A stretch of DNA of 64,000 bases from Warburgia ugandensis. Its lineage: Eukaryota > Streptophyta > Magnoliopsida > Canellales > Canellaceae. Shown piece after piece: positions 39,495 through 52,399 of this stretch. The notes beneath the pieces were generated by a model, which did not search any database, was not told the origin of the DNA, and was given only the letters and a program-made list of their open reading frames with translations. The first letter of the stretch is position 1, and each line of letters begins with the position of its first letter. The position numbers were made by a program, and so were the translations under genes. The DNA lies in contig CP141128.1 of assembly GCA_035236585.1 (NCBI GenBank), forward strand, positions 27,123,618 to 27,187,617, in the 5' to 3' direction.

Positions 39495-40256
39495 ACCGCA
39501 AGTGCACAAGCTATTGTAGCATAACTAATGCAAGTATTGGTCAACCCTATGGGGACTTGACTTAAAAATATGGAGTTTAAATAAAATTTAATTGTCTAAA
39601 AATAAAATAAAATAACAAAAATAAACTAATAGTAAAATAAATATTCATATTTATTTAAATGATACAAATTACAGAATTTTTAGTTCTAAAAAGATAGAAA
39701 ATTAAACTAAATAAGCACCCCTATATTACCCCATCCATGGATAGGAACAACAGAGATAAAATTGAACTAGGATAAGAACAGGTCACAAATGTAATTAAAT
39801 TGGGAACACAGAAAGAATTTTATTCCTAATGGATAAAATGGAATTTTGTCAGATTTCTAGTTTTAAACAAAAACCAAAGAAACACATGAAGGAGGAAGAT
39901 GACGATGGGAAAGCAGGGGAGAGAAGAGAGGAGATGGAGGAGGAATAGAGAAAAATGCGCTAGCTAGTTGTGGTGGTACCAGGAGAAGGGAGACAGATGG
40001 AGACAGTGTCGGTGACAGTGTGGTCTTACTCAGGCTGGGGTGTGGATTGGGCTCAGGGAATGTGTCGCTAGTGACAAGCATTATGCTATGCCAACTAGTC
40101 TAGCATGGGTGATTACTTTTCGATGAAGCAAAGGGAGTTGAGAGAGAGGGAGAGTTGGAGAACAAAGGGTTGACAGAGGAGGTGGAGACTAGGGGAAGTC
40201 GGTGATGGAGGAGGTGGAGATGGAGTGCGGGGAAAAGGGAGAGGTGATGCAGGGAG
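39495..40256 (-). mobile_element. Athila/Tat-type LTR fragment B
   Basis: It starts TTTACCGCAAGTGCACAAGC, then TGTAGCATAACTAATGCAAG and GGTCAACCCTATGGGGACTT, the same LTR-end motif as fragment A. Its inner part (39880-40250) is purine-rich on the plus strand, and 40099-40165 resembles 46532-46590 (ACTAGTCT...CGATGAA...GAGGGAGAG). The chromovirus-type LTR at 40257 interrupts it. Confidence 0.6.
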
Positions 40257-40629
40257 CCGGGTTTTTGAAATACATTTTCGTTAATCGTTTTCAAATGGTG
40301 ATTGACCAATTTTGCAAACATTTTGAAACTTAAGCAGTGAAAAAAAAAATTCTTTACATTTTCTTTTCAGAAAACCCAAATGGCACATTTCATTCACATA
40401 TACACACAGAATTTTGTGTACAACATATGTTTTTGAAAAAAATGATTTTATTAAAATTTCAGGATTAATCTAGTGGTTCACATGCACATCCCCTTTATTA
40501 CATCTTATGTCCAAAATACACAAATCAAAATACAATCCAATCCTTTCACAAATATACATAGTTTTGATCAACAGTACGGTCTTCGTCTTCCCATGTTGTA
40601 TCCCTCTATTCCTTTTTTTTTTCTATATC

Positions 40630-40667
40630 TAAGATATTATAAACATTTAAACATTTATAATATCTTA
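40630..40667 (-). repeat. LTR hairpin motif with paired substitutions
   Basis: Arms TAAGATATTATAAA (40630-40643) and TTTATAATATCTTA (40654-40667) pair perfectly. Compared with 36330-36367 there are two changes in each arm, at positions that pair with each other; loop length is again 10. Confidence 0.85.
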
Positions 40668-43600
40668 GCAAGCTATGCTTGGTAGGAGATTCAAGAACAT
40701 GTGGAATTGTATAATTCAAATGTACAATATTCATAATCTTCATATTCTATGTTAATCACATACTTCAATTTCCATTATGATAATTCCAAACCACTCACCA
40801 CTATATCGTATGTATATATATACGGTAAAAAATCGTGAAAAATAGTCACTATCTCAAACATCAATATCCATACTCAGATATACTGAGTTGATAAATCATC
40901 CAGACTTTTGCTAGGAAAATACTCCCTTATTAGGGCAGATTGGCATCTCACTATGCCATGCATCATATGCAAAATACTCAAGGACTACCATGCTGCAGTC
41001 TGATTCGTACTAGCTTGCTCGGATAACTGCCCTGTTCACCATTGACATCGTGGTGGAAAGTATTGTGTCACTGCCCGTATGGGGAGACAAGACTTTCATA
41101 GTGGGGCCTTCACATAATTTCCCCACCTGACTTTTAGCCTCTCTTTGGGCAAGGTATCATAATATCATCAAATTTCGGGAAGCGAATGGCCAAACCCTGT
41201 AACTTCCCTAGCATAGCATCCTCAAGCTTATGCTTGTTTAAAACAAAATCACAAGCCTCCATGCTTGTATCTAAAATACTTCTTGTACATCTCAAATGAT
41301 ATGTCTATTTATATTATCATTCTCATATTCAATATCCTCATACTAAGGATATGATTTTATTTCTAGATTTAGAGATCCTCATTTACCATGAATGATACCC
41401 ATATTCTTATAAGTTTAGGGATAAATCATTTATTGTAAATGATCCCCATTTCCTTTAATTTGGTATTCATATATCAAATGTTATTAAGTGTAAGGATACT
41501 CATTTGATACAAATGATATCCATTATTATTATGTTCTTATTTAAGTTTAAGGGTAATCATAAATGATAACTAGGTATTTATTATGTATTCCATTTAATTT
41601 CAACAGTTATTTCTATCTCATATGCATGAATTATAATTCAAATGTAACTAAACATATTATCATCCTTAAGCATTATAATGTCTATGAATAACAACAATTC
41701 CATAGACCATAGGTCTTGTATTCTTAAAGTTCCACCTACCTTCATGTAGTGATCCATCCCTTCAAATCCTCCATGATTGATGTATGTAATCTATTAATAC
41801 ATACATACTGTCATTATTTGTACAATTTTGGATAATCTCCTATCTATATTCCTTATCTAATCTTGTCCTTTGATATAAAGGATCTAGATCTGTCTTGTGT
41901 TTCGATCATCCATATAATCTATCTTCCTCAGATAGTATTTTATCTTATTGACCAATAGATCTGATGGTTAGAATGATCTTCTAACCTTTTAGCTCTAAGT
42001 ATTTTATATCTCTAAGTCTTTGTGTGTCCATCTCCTTGATCTTGATCTTTCATAGATCCTTTGATCAACAATCTATATTTCTTGATAAAGATCAAGGGCT
42101 TAGATCTTCTATCATCTAGTTCTTCTTTGATCTATGTTCAGTTATTTGATCATCCCTAAGGAGGATGATCCTGGTTCTCTTCCTTGAATCATATTTGATC
42201 AAGGGTTTGGATTATCTAATCTAATGATCCAGATTTTATATACAATATACATACTATGAAAATGATATTCCTTATATTATCCTGCTAACTATAACCCTTA
42301 CTATCATTAAGTCCATGTCATTCATTCCATGTAAATGTCCTTCAACTTTGTTTTCCATTTAATTATATTTTCAATGAAATTTTCATAACATAAGCATTAA
42401 AGCATAAATAAATCTACAATTAAATCTACTAAGCAATAAAATTGAATTATAATAACATTTCATAATTCAAATGAAAATCTAACATGCCATAACTATTCAT
42501 CATGGTCCAATGGTCATAGTTGATTTCTATCCCTTTTAGGGTTTAGATCTTGATCTTTTCATTTTCCTTTAGATCTAATACATCTTCGTAATGTGATTTC
42601 ATCATTAGATTATTGATGCATCTCATCAAATGATATGATCCTTCTTGATCCAACCGATCAAGAAGATCTTAAGTCATTTTATCCAATTTAAGGGCATAGA
42701 TCTTAATCTATCCCAAATCATCATCATCATCAAGTCCATCAATCCATATAATATTAGCTTCATATCATCATCCAAATACATCCATATTGTCCAATCCTCC
42801 TTGATCAAATTGATCAAGGAGATTTCCATTCATTTTTATGGATTTTACTACTTTTAAGGCTAAATCTCATAAGATTTGCTAACTCAATTACATCCAACCC
42901 ATTTATTTAAGTTAGTATATCATTATATCATCATCCAAACTAATTTTAATGGTCTGATCATCCCAGATCTTGTAGATCAAGGATGTTAGTATGCTTATCT
43001 ACTTAAATTTAGAATATTTAATGAATTAAACTTATGATTTTATTAGTTCAATAGGTTCTTCTCATCAAGAGGAATACAACCCAACGTTTTGATCTCATTT
43101 TGGAGTTAATTTGAGATCAGAATTTGGATTTTAAGATTTTAGCTTGTTTTAAGGGTTGATATTTGATCTTACTATATTTGTTCGATTTCTTAATCTAGAG
43201 ATATATAAATTTTACTATAATCAAGATCCTTAGGTTTTTAAGACCTCCTAAACCCATTTATCGGTTCATATTTCCATTTTAAAGTCATCTTGATCATGAT
43301 CCAGTACCATGGGCATGAATTTTACTAATTATCATAAATAAATACTACTTAAAACATATATTTAATGAGTTTAGTAACTTACACAAGTGACAAGGAATAT
43401 ATAGATACTTTTAGATCTAAAATCAGAGCTATATTGAGCTCTTAATTGAAGAAATAAGGTTTCAGTACAATTATTGGACGGCTGAGATCATTTCAACAGA
43501 AAACGACAAACAGAAGTCGGTCCACGCCTGTTACCTGGGATTACCCATCACTAGGGATGGGTGACCGGTGATAGGCGAGACGGTCCAAATCTAGACCGTC

Positions 43601-44490
43601 AGATTGCTCATGACCTAATCTCCCTCATCTTAGAAGATCAAGAGCCCAGATTTCATCTCTTGGGGTTTGTGGGCCCTGGAATCCATCCAATGGCTCAGAA
43701 TTTCAATCTCATCTATCCAGGGTAGGGAGCTCTACCTTGTTGCTAGATCCATTGTCTCCGACAGATCAACAGCCAGGGAGATCACCTGGAGGCTGAAAAA
43801 CACCAAGAAAATGTCGAAAATGGAAGAGGGGAGAAAGGTGCACTTACCTGTGCTGGTCTAGTGAAGAGAAGATCACCAAAGAAGAAGAAATTACATCAGA
43901 GAAGGAGAATAACACTAAAAATAAACCCTAGATGCGAAAAATGCCTACATCTGTGAAATTTTCCCTTGCCTTACCGTTGCCGGAGATGGTGGGAGACCAT
44001 AGGGGAAACATAGATCTCATGTCTCTGAAGAGATCCATCGGTTCAAGATCACTTTTCACCACCCAGATTTACCAGAATCCCTTGAATTAATTGCCAAAGA
44101 TAGTGATACACCAGTGAGTTTTCTTCGTTTGGGATTTCCCGACGATCTATGAGGTGGATCATCATCAAACCAAAGGGCTTTTGTAGATCACCCCTGTCCG
44201 ACTAGATCCAACAGTGGATGTGTTATTTTAATGGGTAGAAAGTGATGGCTAATTGAATTAGGGTTTCCCAGGTGGAAACCCTAGTTTATCGAGGGTGATG
44301 CATCCTTGGATGCCTCCGATGCAGACATGGGGTCATCTGCCCAGGTGCGTCTTGGAACACGCCCATAGAGAATAAGAGAGAAAGAAAGAAGAATTGGGGC
44401 AGATTGGGGAGGATTTTGGAGCTGGGATCATGGACCATTCTAGGAAACCTCATGAAAAACATTAGGATAATTTTTAGGAATTTTATGAGC

Positions 44491-44499
44491 TATTTATAG
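44491..44499 (-). promoter_or_regulatory. TATA box of the 4.8-kb LTR
   Basis: CTATAAATA on the minus strand, at the place matching 38066-38074 and 61630-61638. Confidence 0.65.
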
Positions 44500-45095
44500 A
44501 GATTTTTTTATTTCTTTTTATTATTAAATTTCCATGATTACTTGTAATTATCATGTTTGATTTCTTTTTATTATTAAATTGTCCTTGGATTGCCACTGCC
44601 ACCTCCTTCTCCACTAGTATTTAGTAGTGGTTTGACTCATGATAACATGTTTTTTAGCTATTGGATCCCTTTGTGGGCCCCTTGTAGGCCCCATGGAGGT
44701 GTGAAAAGACCATTTTACCCTTTTATGGAGAAAAAATCATTTTATTCTCTCAGACTCAGAATTGAGTGCACATAGTGGTATTGGATTCGTATTTCTAAGT
44801 ACATTCCAAATTTCGATGTCTTAGGTCTTAGTTATTAGTAAAATTACCATTTTACCCTTTTATTCTGAAAATTGGAGAAAAATAAGGATTTTTCATCCAA
44901 ACTCAGAATTTGACATACTCACAGTCATTTTGATCAGTGTTTTGAGTACATTACAAATATTCAAGTTTTAAGTCTTGATTTTATTTTCATAAAAAGTGAA
45001 TTTTCCTAGAACTCAAAGTTCTAGTTCTACTTTAAAATTTTTAACTTTTAATTTTTAATAATTCAATTATATTCATAAAATTTGGGGTTGTTACA

Positions 45096-45940
45096 ATCTT
45101 CCCCTCTTATAATAATTTCGTCCTCAAAATTTGCATATCAAGATACTTATGAGTTTTCATAGCTTTACATACGTGGCCTTACCACTTAAGGAAATCTCTA
45201 TTTCCTTTCATTCATTTCACATATTACCTTCTCCTCAAAGGTATAAATCACATGGTTGGTTCATCTATTGACATATTAAAATGCTCACACATGACTAACA
45301 TTGCTAATGCATTATTCACTTAAGCTGATTTTTGCTAGACTTTCCAAAAGGATTAATAACTCTTAATTGAGTTATCCTTTTGTTTCAAAACCTTCTATTT
45401 CACTTGACTGGTATACTAAATTTCTACTCCTCATTTTCACCAATCTTTCAATACTTCATATTTTTCAATTCTAACTTCTATTGCTTATCCTCATTCCTCT
45501 TCAACCTATACAAGTTTTAACATATCTTCTCTAATATATATAGTCCTTAGACTATCTACCAAAATGACATATTGCTTTGATTCTAAAATTTCACTATTAT
45601 TCTTTGTAACAATCTTCCAAAATATTGGAAGTAGTCATCTCTTTCCTTGTTCTTCCATTATTTGGAAGTGATTACTTCATTTCTACTTTAAAAATTCATA
45701 CTTCTTTACTATTTCCTTCTATTGACAATTTCTTTTCAAATTCTGTCAATGAATAATAGTTTCCTTGTAATGATTCTTTCCTCATTCTCATCGCATCTAT
45801 TGTTTTTGTAAATTTCTTTGTGTGCCATTTTATTCATCATACTTGACTTTCTACATTTTTCCTTCCAAGATAGTATCATTTAAATCTTCATATATATTCC
45901 TTATCTTCTTTTGTTATCTCTTGTTCGCATAGGTAGTATC
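45096..45940 (-). pseudogene. Chromovirus pol 3' end and purine tract, rest decayed
   Basis: On the minus strand the bases just before the LTR read GAGGACGAAATTATTATAAG and then AGGGGAAGAT, the FEDEI codon string plus polypurine tract characteristic of plant chromoviruses (Tekay/Del-like). Slightly upstream a KATYVKLWK-like run recalls the chromodomain A-T-W-E block. The remaining 700 bases are AT-rich and not readable as integrase. An inverted LTR end begins at about 45941, so most of the internal region is missing. Confidence 0.5.
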
Positions 45941-46523
45941 TGAACTATGGGATTATGAAGTATTAGGATTATACTATCAAATTATTATGCTTCTTGAATC
46001 CCCTACAAAGCATAGCTTGTTGAGATATTGTAAATGTTTCAATATTTACAATATCTCAGAAATAAAGAAGGAGAATTACAATATCTTAGAAATAGAGAAG
46101 GAGAATTAGGAGCTCAAGACTTAAGAAGCTTTGGAAGAATAATCAATCAAGGTATATCCCTTGAAGACATGTATGTTTATTTTTATTTGAGAGCATTGTA
46201 CTGTATTGAGAGTTTTTAATGTATGGTGAGGTTTGAAATTTGGATTATGTAATTTGGACCAGTATTGTACTAATACCCAGGCTATACTGTGAACCACTGG
46301 ATGGATTTTGAAATTTTATAAAAGTATATTCCTTCAATGGAATTTTATCTTATACAAAATTCTACTTATATTATGTATGAAATGATGACTTGGGTTGTTC
46401 AAAACAAGTTTTAAAGAAAAGAATTTTTGTTGCTTTGTTTTGTGAAATTTTTTTACTACAAAGGGCACCCCTGCCTTTGAAAAATGTATTACAAAATGTG
46501 TTACAAAAACCTGAGTTGTTACA
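45941..46523 (+). mobile_element. Inverted LTR end (last about 580 bp)
   Basis: It is the reverse complement of 35927-36430: CCTAATACTT, TTCTTGAATCCCCTAC, AAGCATAGCTTGTTGAGATA, AACCACTGGATGG, CCTTCAATGGAATTTTA, ending CAAAAACCTGAGTTGTTACA at 46523. It therefore faces the LTR at 40257-45095. A 30-bp tandem duplication sits at 46048-46107. The frame at 46334-46729 on the other strand is not a gene. Confidence 0.75.
46021..46058 (+). repeat. LTR hairpin motif
   Basis: Perfect 14-bp arms TGAGATATTGTAAA and TTTACAATATCTCA with a 10-base loop; the right arm is partly repeated in the following 30-bp duplication (46048-46077 and 46078-46107). Confidence 0.85.
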
Positions 46524-47265
46524 AAGCTGGGGTTGACTAGTCTGGTCGATGCCTCGATGAATAGAGGAAGAGGTAGAGGGAGAGTGTAGGTGAGGGAAAG
46601 AAAGAGAGTGAGATGGGTACTAACTAGTGCAATGATGGTGATCCAGTTAGTGCGGTAGGGTGGGGAACAAAGAAGGGTGCTTGACAGAAAGAGAAGAGCA
46701 AGATAGAGAAGAGAGGGAGATTGAGACAAGGAGAAGATGGGGAAGAAGAGAGAGATAGTAGAGAGTAGAGCTGGGGCTGTCCAATAGATGAAGGTGGAGT
46801 AGAGAGACAGAGAAGAAAAGAGGATTGAGAAGGAGGAGAAGCCGGTAGGTGGTGTCGGTGAACAGAGGTGGTGAGATGGAGAGAAACAAGAGAGGTGGGC
46901 TATACTGCATTGAAGGAGAAGATGTGAAAGAGATAGTAAAGAGGGAGAAAGAGGAGTAGAGAAGGTAGAGTGAGATAGAGAAAGAGAGGGGTGTGGTGAA
47001 AAAAAAACAGAGAGAATAAGAGGGAGATGGGAGGTGGTGAAGGAGAAGGATACTAAAGAAATAGAAGGAGAGAGTGAGACAGAGAAGGGAACTAAAAAGG
47101 CAAAATAGAGAATGAGCGGGAAAGAGAAACAAAGGAGAAGAGGGAGACGTGGGAGAGAGAGGGAAGGAGAGAGTAAGAGAAAAGAGAGAGATCATCAGCC
47201 TCCAACCTTGCCAAAACTTCTTATTCTTCAAATTTATTCTCTTTTTATAGATCTTCTAGAGAAGT
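46524..47265 (-). mobile_element. Purine-rich LTR-like leader (probably Athila/Tat)
   Basis: The start resembles the flank at 40099-40165. From 46550 to 47200 the plus strand is almost entirely purine (GAGAGA, GGAGAAG), so the minus strand is a pyrimidine-rich leader. A TATA-like CTATAAAAAG lies on the minus strand at 47241-47250, which would place a transcription start just left of it. The long minus-strand frame at 46647-47231 is low-complexity S/L/P sequence, not a protein. Confidence 0.4.
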
Positions 47266-47979
47266 TTGATTTTGATTCAAACTCCTCTTCTTCTTCCTTA
47301 TCTATCTAGGTTTCCCGATGATCTTCAAATTCCTCTCTTTCCAAGAAGCTTCTTCATCTCGATCTAATCCATCCAAGTTGATCTGGGTCATCCAATTTTG
47401 ATTTGATTAGTCTACAACATATAGGACCAAATTAGAATAATCTAAACTATTCATTACTCCCCTAATTAACTATGATGATGATTTGACCCATTAAATTTTC
47501 CAATTCAACAGTTGGATGACCAATTAGAGCTAAAATGCAAAATTTTGTGTAAAATTTCAAAATTGATTGCTTAGGTGATCTAATTAGATCCTAGATTAAG
47601 GGTACTTTGGCCAAAATTGAACACTTAATAGTCACTCAACTAAAGTCCTAGCAAAGTCGCTCCAACCCACATTACCACCATGCTTTCCACCACCAAACAA
47701 TGTCTTATCCTTGTTTTGTCAATAAACAAAAATAGAGGACATCTCCCAATTAGCCACTTGTTTAGGAGATACTCACCATTCAATCATTGACGGGATTTTA
47801 ATGTGAAAGACAAAGAGAAATTTAGGAGAGTTTGGAAGGGAAGATGAGAGAGAGACTGAGTTAGGGATGAGGATGCATTGGATTGAAAGATATAGAGAGA
47901 AGAGTTAGGCTACTTTGAAGTTGGAAATGGAAGCTTGTGTTATGAGATATGCATGAGATTGGGAGGAGGTTTGTGAGTG
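47266..47979. other. No gene recognised
   Basis: AT-rich sequence with CTTCTTCTTCC and TTTCCCGATGATC strings, probably continuing the LTR to its left; no domain seen. Confidence 0.35.
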
Positions 47980-48455
47980 ACAAATGTATAGGCTATGCAT
48001 AGAATGGGAAAGATAAAAGGAGGGTATGGTCGCCTGTTGAAGATGGAATATATAAAGGTACTATTTGTGGGATGAAATGTAGAAGAAAGAGAGGGATAAG
48101 AGATGATGGTGGGATGTGGTTGGAAATGATAAAAGGTAGAAGAGGATGAAAGATGGGGCTTTGATTTTTGTCAATGAGTTAAAGAAAGGGTGGTGGAAAT
48201 GGAGGCTTGCATTGGGAGATAAGAAAAGCAAATAATGATGGTGTTAGATGGGTGAAAAGAATGGATGGAGGTGAGATGATGCTCCTTCCTTGGATGCTTT
48301 GCTCCCCTTAGGCTATGTTCATGTTAACCTTGGAGGATGGGACAAATCCTTCCTTCTTCACTTTCTTTCTTTTCTTTTATGGTTTCATGTTAAAGCATCA
48401 AAAGGAAGGTTTGAAAATTACATTGAAGCTCAAGGTAGGTAGTTGTGTGTTGAAT
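47980..48455 (+). repeat. Athila/Tat repeat block, copy 1 (copy 2 at 62218-62600)
   Basis: Shared strings in the same order: GGCTATGCA, ATGATAAAAGGTA, GATGAAAGATGGGG, GATGGGTGAAAAGAATG, GATGCTCCTTCCTT and CTTGGAGGATGGGA, then AAATCCTTCCTTCTTCAC. It precedes the LTR-like region at 48460. Confidence 0.8.
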
Positions 48456-48459
48456 GTTG

Positions 48460-51040
48460 AGTCTATAATTTGGTATAAAAACTGACCAATTGGTCACCCA
48501 TGTATTATCACTTATAGGGATGAATTACGGTTTTTAGTAAAATTTCATAACACATGCACTTTTGACCTAATTACCTAAAAATTTGACATTTTGTAGGTCC
48601 AGAAGCTAATCCAAGGTAAGTATGTGATTAATCATATTTTTCTAGGATTTATTAGAGTTTTTAACTTTTTGCAAGAAGTGAGATGGTGATCTAATGGTCG
48701 AGACCAATCGAGAAGAAAATGGAAGATCAAGATCAAAAGATTGAGTCAAGACCTAAAAATCATCAATCTAAAGTGAGATCAAAGGCCAAGGTCACCTTTA
48801 GGAAAAGCACTAGATGCAATTAGAGGAGCCAAAGTGGGCCCATGCATAAGCAATGCAAAGTTCACCACCTTTGCATGTGTTTCACTTAAGGCACTTAGCC
48901 ATTAGTAAGAGAACAAGCTAAGGGGAGCCAAGCCAACCACCAAAGACAAGGAGTTGAGCCATCAAGCTAAGCTAAGAAAGACGTCTAAGCCAACCATGAA
49001 GCCAAACTAATAGAGCTCTCAAAGTTAGCCATCAAGCCACATAAGCCAAGCTAAATGAAGGCTATGATTTGAGAAAAATCCAAAGAATTGTCTTTAAGAT
49101 TTATGGGGATATTTTGAAGAGAATTGAATAAAATTCCACTAGGATAAGGTAGAATGTGGACTAATAGGAAGACACCTCTCTATTTTTTATGTTTTTCCTA
49201 CTTTTTTCTCACTTTTCACCTCACCACTAAATATCACTATGAATTTCACTTTCCATTCAAGAGTCCTATCTTTCTAAGACGGAAACCTTCCTAAACTCCC
49301 ATTCCAACCATCCAACCAATCTTTGCTTCTAAGGAAACTACCTAGCTAGTCACTTTTTCCCACCTCAACTCTCTTTCTTATCTTTTCCTATCCCATCTTC
49401 CTCTCTCTTTGTTACCTCATCCCCATCCAACAAACTTTCCATTTTCATAGGTATTTCAATGATTTTTACAAGGGGGAGATGCTCACTCAAGGTGGCATCT
49501 ATCACCTTTATGTTTCCAAATTGGTTCCATTTGAGTTACTCCTTAAGAAAACCCTAGGCAGCCTTCATAGCCTAATCCTAGCCATTCAATCTTCTTCCTA
49601 TGTCACCCCTACTCTACCTTTACCCTAGAAAATAGAGGAAAAAAAGTATAAAAGACCCAAAAACCAAGGATTGAAGGCATCTCCCTTTGGAAGAAAAGAA
49701 CTCCTTTACTTTGGGAGGGCGTCCTTTTCTTCTCTCTCTCTCTCTCTCCTCTCCTATTGAAGCTTGAATTCATTCTTTTCCTTGGTTGCTACTTGTCCTT
49801 AACACTTATATGCACTCTTTTCAATTCAAGGAAGGCCTCTCTTCCCTTGTTATTTTGTTCATTGTTCCATCTTGTTTAAGCTTTTGATTCCATGTTATTT
49901 AGCTTGCTTCTTTATTCCATAGGATTCATCTTAACTTTCTCTTAGATAATTTTTTAATCTTCATTTTTAATGGTTTAAGGGTGGATTAGAGCATTAGAAT
50001 TTTGGTTTTACATATTATAAGATTGGTGCATACTCACCTACAATGGAATGCACCATCCATATAAGATTTACTATGTTTAATCCCCTTATGATCTTAATAG
50101 TATGCTTAGTTGAGATCTTTTCAATTCCTTTGCATATTGTTGCTTAGATCATAGGTTATTTTCCTTGAAGTGGCAGCAAAGGAAGTCACCTTGAATCTAA
50201 TCTTTTACCTTGTTTTCATTGTCTTTAGATTTCCTTTGATTACTATGAGTTCCTTCTTGCTTTCCTTAGTGTTCCTCAAGTTTGCCTTTACTTTCTAATG
50301 GAATTTTCCCTTGATTTCAATGCATGCTTATTCATGATTGATGCAGGAGCATTGCAGAAGGTTTAGCGTGTAGTTTTGGGTTGATTAAGATCAAGTAGCA
50401 TTCATTGTAATAAGACATAATTTTCAAATATGGATTATATGTATTGGGGAATTATGTTGATGGATTTTAATGTGATTCAATGAAGTTAATTTGAGTTTTC
50501 AATTCAAACTTGTCTCCACCAGTTAATAGTCTTCATTCTTGAATATTTTCTTGCATTAGAATTTCTTAACTACATGTTCCATTATGTGAATATTTCAAAG
50601 AGCTTGCTGCTGGAATTTGTTGGAATGGTTTGTTATCTTTAATTTCCTACACCATACGCTTATGTTCACTTGATTTTTCAAGAACCCAATTAGATTATTA
50701 GATTGTTTAATCGATGCTTGAGTATGATTGCATGTTTTACATTCTCAAAGTAGTTAATTAGATCCATTACTACCATCATGAGTACCATTCCATAGTCACA
50801 CGCATGATACTTGTGTAGTTCTCCTTTCTTTACTTGATTAGTGATTGCTTTAATTGGTTTTAATGTTTACTTGTAGTTTAGTTTGGATTTCATTGTTTAC
50901 TAGTTGCATCTTAATTAGTTTCTAATTCTTAGTTTAGGAAAGTAATTGATTTTGTCATAATTTCTAAATCTCATTCCTAGAAAGTTAAATTTAAGAAAGT
51001 CATGAAATTGTTGCGTATCAATTATTAAAGAATTTTTTAC
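48460..51040 (+). mobile_element. Athila/Tat-type LTR, 3' end missing
   Basis: 48470-48680 matches 1735-2000: ATTTCATAACACATGCA, TTTGACCTAATTACC, TTTTGTAGGTCCAG and AAGCTAATCCAAGGTAAGTA. Later parts echo 2400-4170 in layout (GCCACATAAGCC-type direct words at 48900-49060, a CT-rich stretch at 49730-49750, ACATGTTCC...TTGCTTC). The diagnostic CTTGCGAG 3' terminus is absent; the sequence passes into inverted pol-flanking DNA near 51040. Confidence 0.5.
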
Positions 51041-52105
51041 ATTTTACCAAAATACTTATTCAGAACCATATCCAAACCATACCATACCTAAGATCAAATA
51101 GGATTTTTTATAGGACAAAACATAAGGCTTAGGATAGGGTTATCGAAGAAATTGTATAAGGGCAAAAAAAATTGTTCTAAAAAATATGTAACAGTCTTCT
51201 AGTAATGTATTCATAATTTTCTTTTTCACACATAACAAGGAATATTTTCCTTTTCTTTGGCTATTTTTTTTTTTTCACTAGACCATTGAATATAGCATTT
51301 TTCCAATTTTAAAATTTTCTTTGAAGCATTTTGAGGTTCTCCTCCTTAACTATATTGCTCATACTATTTCCTCAAGATGTTTCTCCAATCAACTCTACAT
51401 ATTTCTGAAACAAACTAGTTAATGGATATAACATAGGATTTAATACGAGTAAAGGTTGATGGTTAACAAGAAAAGGCTATACTATAAAGGCTCAAAGGGC
51501 TAATTAGCAGAAAATACTTAGGATAGGCTAAAGGCATTGGGTTAATCAAAGATGGCCTCTATCATTTCCTAAGTTTCATATGACTAAAATATGACTATAA
51601 ACTCAAGAAATAGATGTTTAATAAATGACCAAAACAAAGACTAATGAGACCAACTATGAATTAATGCCCGTTGAAGAAAATTTGGAATTTACACATAACC
51701 CTCCATAAGGCTCTAATCTCACATGGGTTATAAGTCTATACTAATTTTCTTTTGGATCTCGAAACTATACTTACTTTTCAACTTAAACTGTGTATCTATG
51801 GTTATATGTGAAATAATTCTTCTAAGTTTAGTTTCTATGAAAACCTTTATAAAAAAGGATAATAAATATACTAATTGTATACAAATCTATTAATCTCCTA
51901 AAGTCCAGAGATAACACTTAATTCTCAAAAAATTCGATTCGCATTCGTGTAAAGGAACTTTCCATAAAAATCTCAAAAAATTCCTAAATTTTTTTTTCTT
52001 AAATGATTTTGACTAAAAAATCACCAAAAACTTACAATGAACACATCAACTTTGAAAATACCCAACCCTCAAGCTTAAACTAAACATTACCCTCAATGTT
52101 TAGAA
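51041..52105 (-). mobile_element. 3' non-coding region of the minus-strand Athila/Tat element
   Basis: It ends (on the plus strand) at the post-pol signature, CTAAACATTGAGGGTAATG on the minus strand at 52085-52105, the same as at 20-50. Positions 51480-52050 parallel 32010-32600. No 3' LTR of this element is identifiable; the plus-strand LTR at 48460 abuts it tail to tail. Confidence 0.55.
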
Positions 52106-52399
52106 TTAAAATCATGGACAAATGAAATAACAAAGATGAGAGATTTGGGTAGGAAGAATCGCACTTGCACTTCAATGGTGGTGCATAAACTTGATGTAAA
52201 CATATGGATGTAACAAATGTACAATGATGCAGATGTAAGATTTATTAATGACTCTACTAAACCCTAAACTTACTATAATACTATACAACATACGTGATGT
52301 GGACTCAATCCTAATAAACCGGATCTTTAAGATTGACTACCTCCTCCTCATCAGGATTCTAAAGCTTTAAGTCTTTGACCACTGACTTTGGATATAACC

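Larger units (their letters stand above)
40257..45095 (-). mobile_element. Chromovirus-type LTR, nearly full length (4.8 kb)
   Basis: The left end has lost the first few bases: homology to 35927 starts at CCGGGTTTTTG. The right end is TTGGGGTTGTTACA, followed at once by the pol end on the minus strand, so this is a 3' LTR of a minus-strand element. It shares its middle (for example 41760-42250) with 58620-59090 and its right third with 37440-38640 and 61000-62217. It carries the hairpin (40630-40667) and TATA box (44491-44499). GATC-rich pieces (TGATCTT, GATCAAG) dominate 41850-43300. Open frames inside (42645-42857, 43667-43861) look accidental. Confidence 0.75.

Noticed and set aside
46647..47231. 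194-codon minus-strand frame, the longest in the window
   Set aside because: It is low-complexity S/L/P sequence read from a pyrimidine-rich LTR leader, with no domain.
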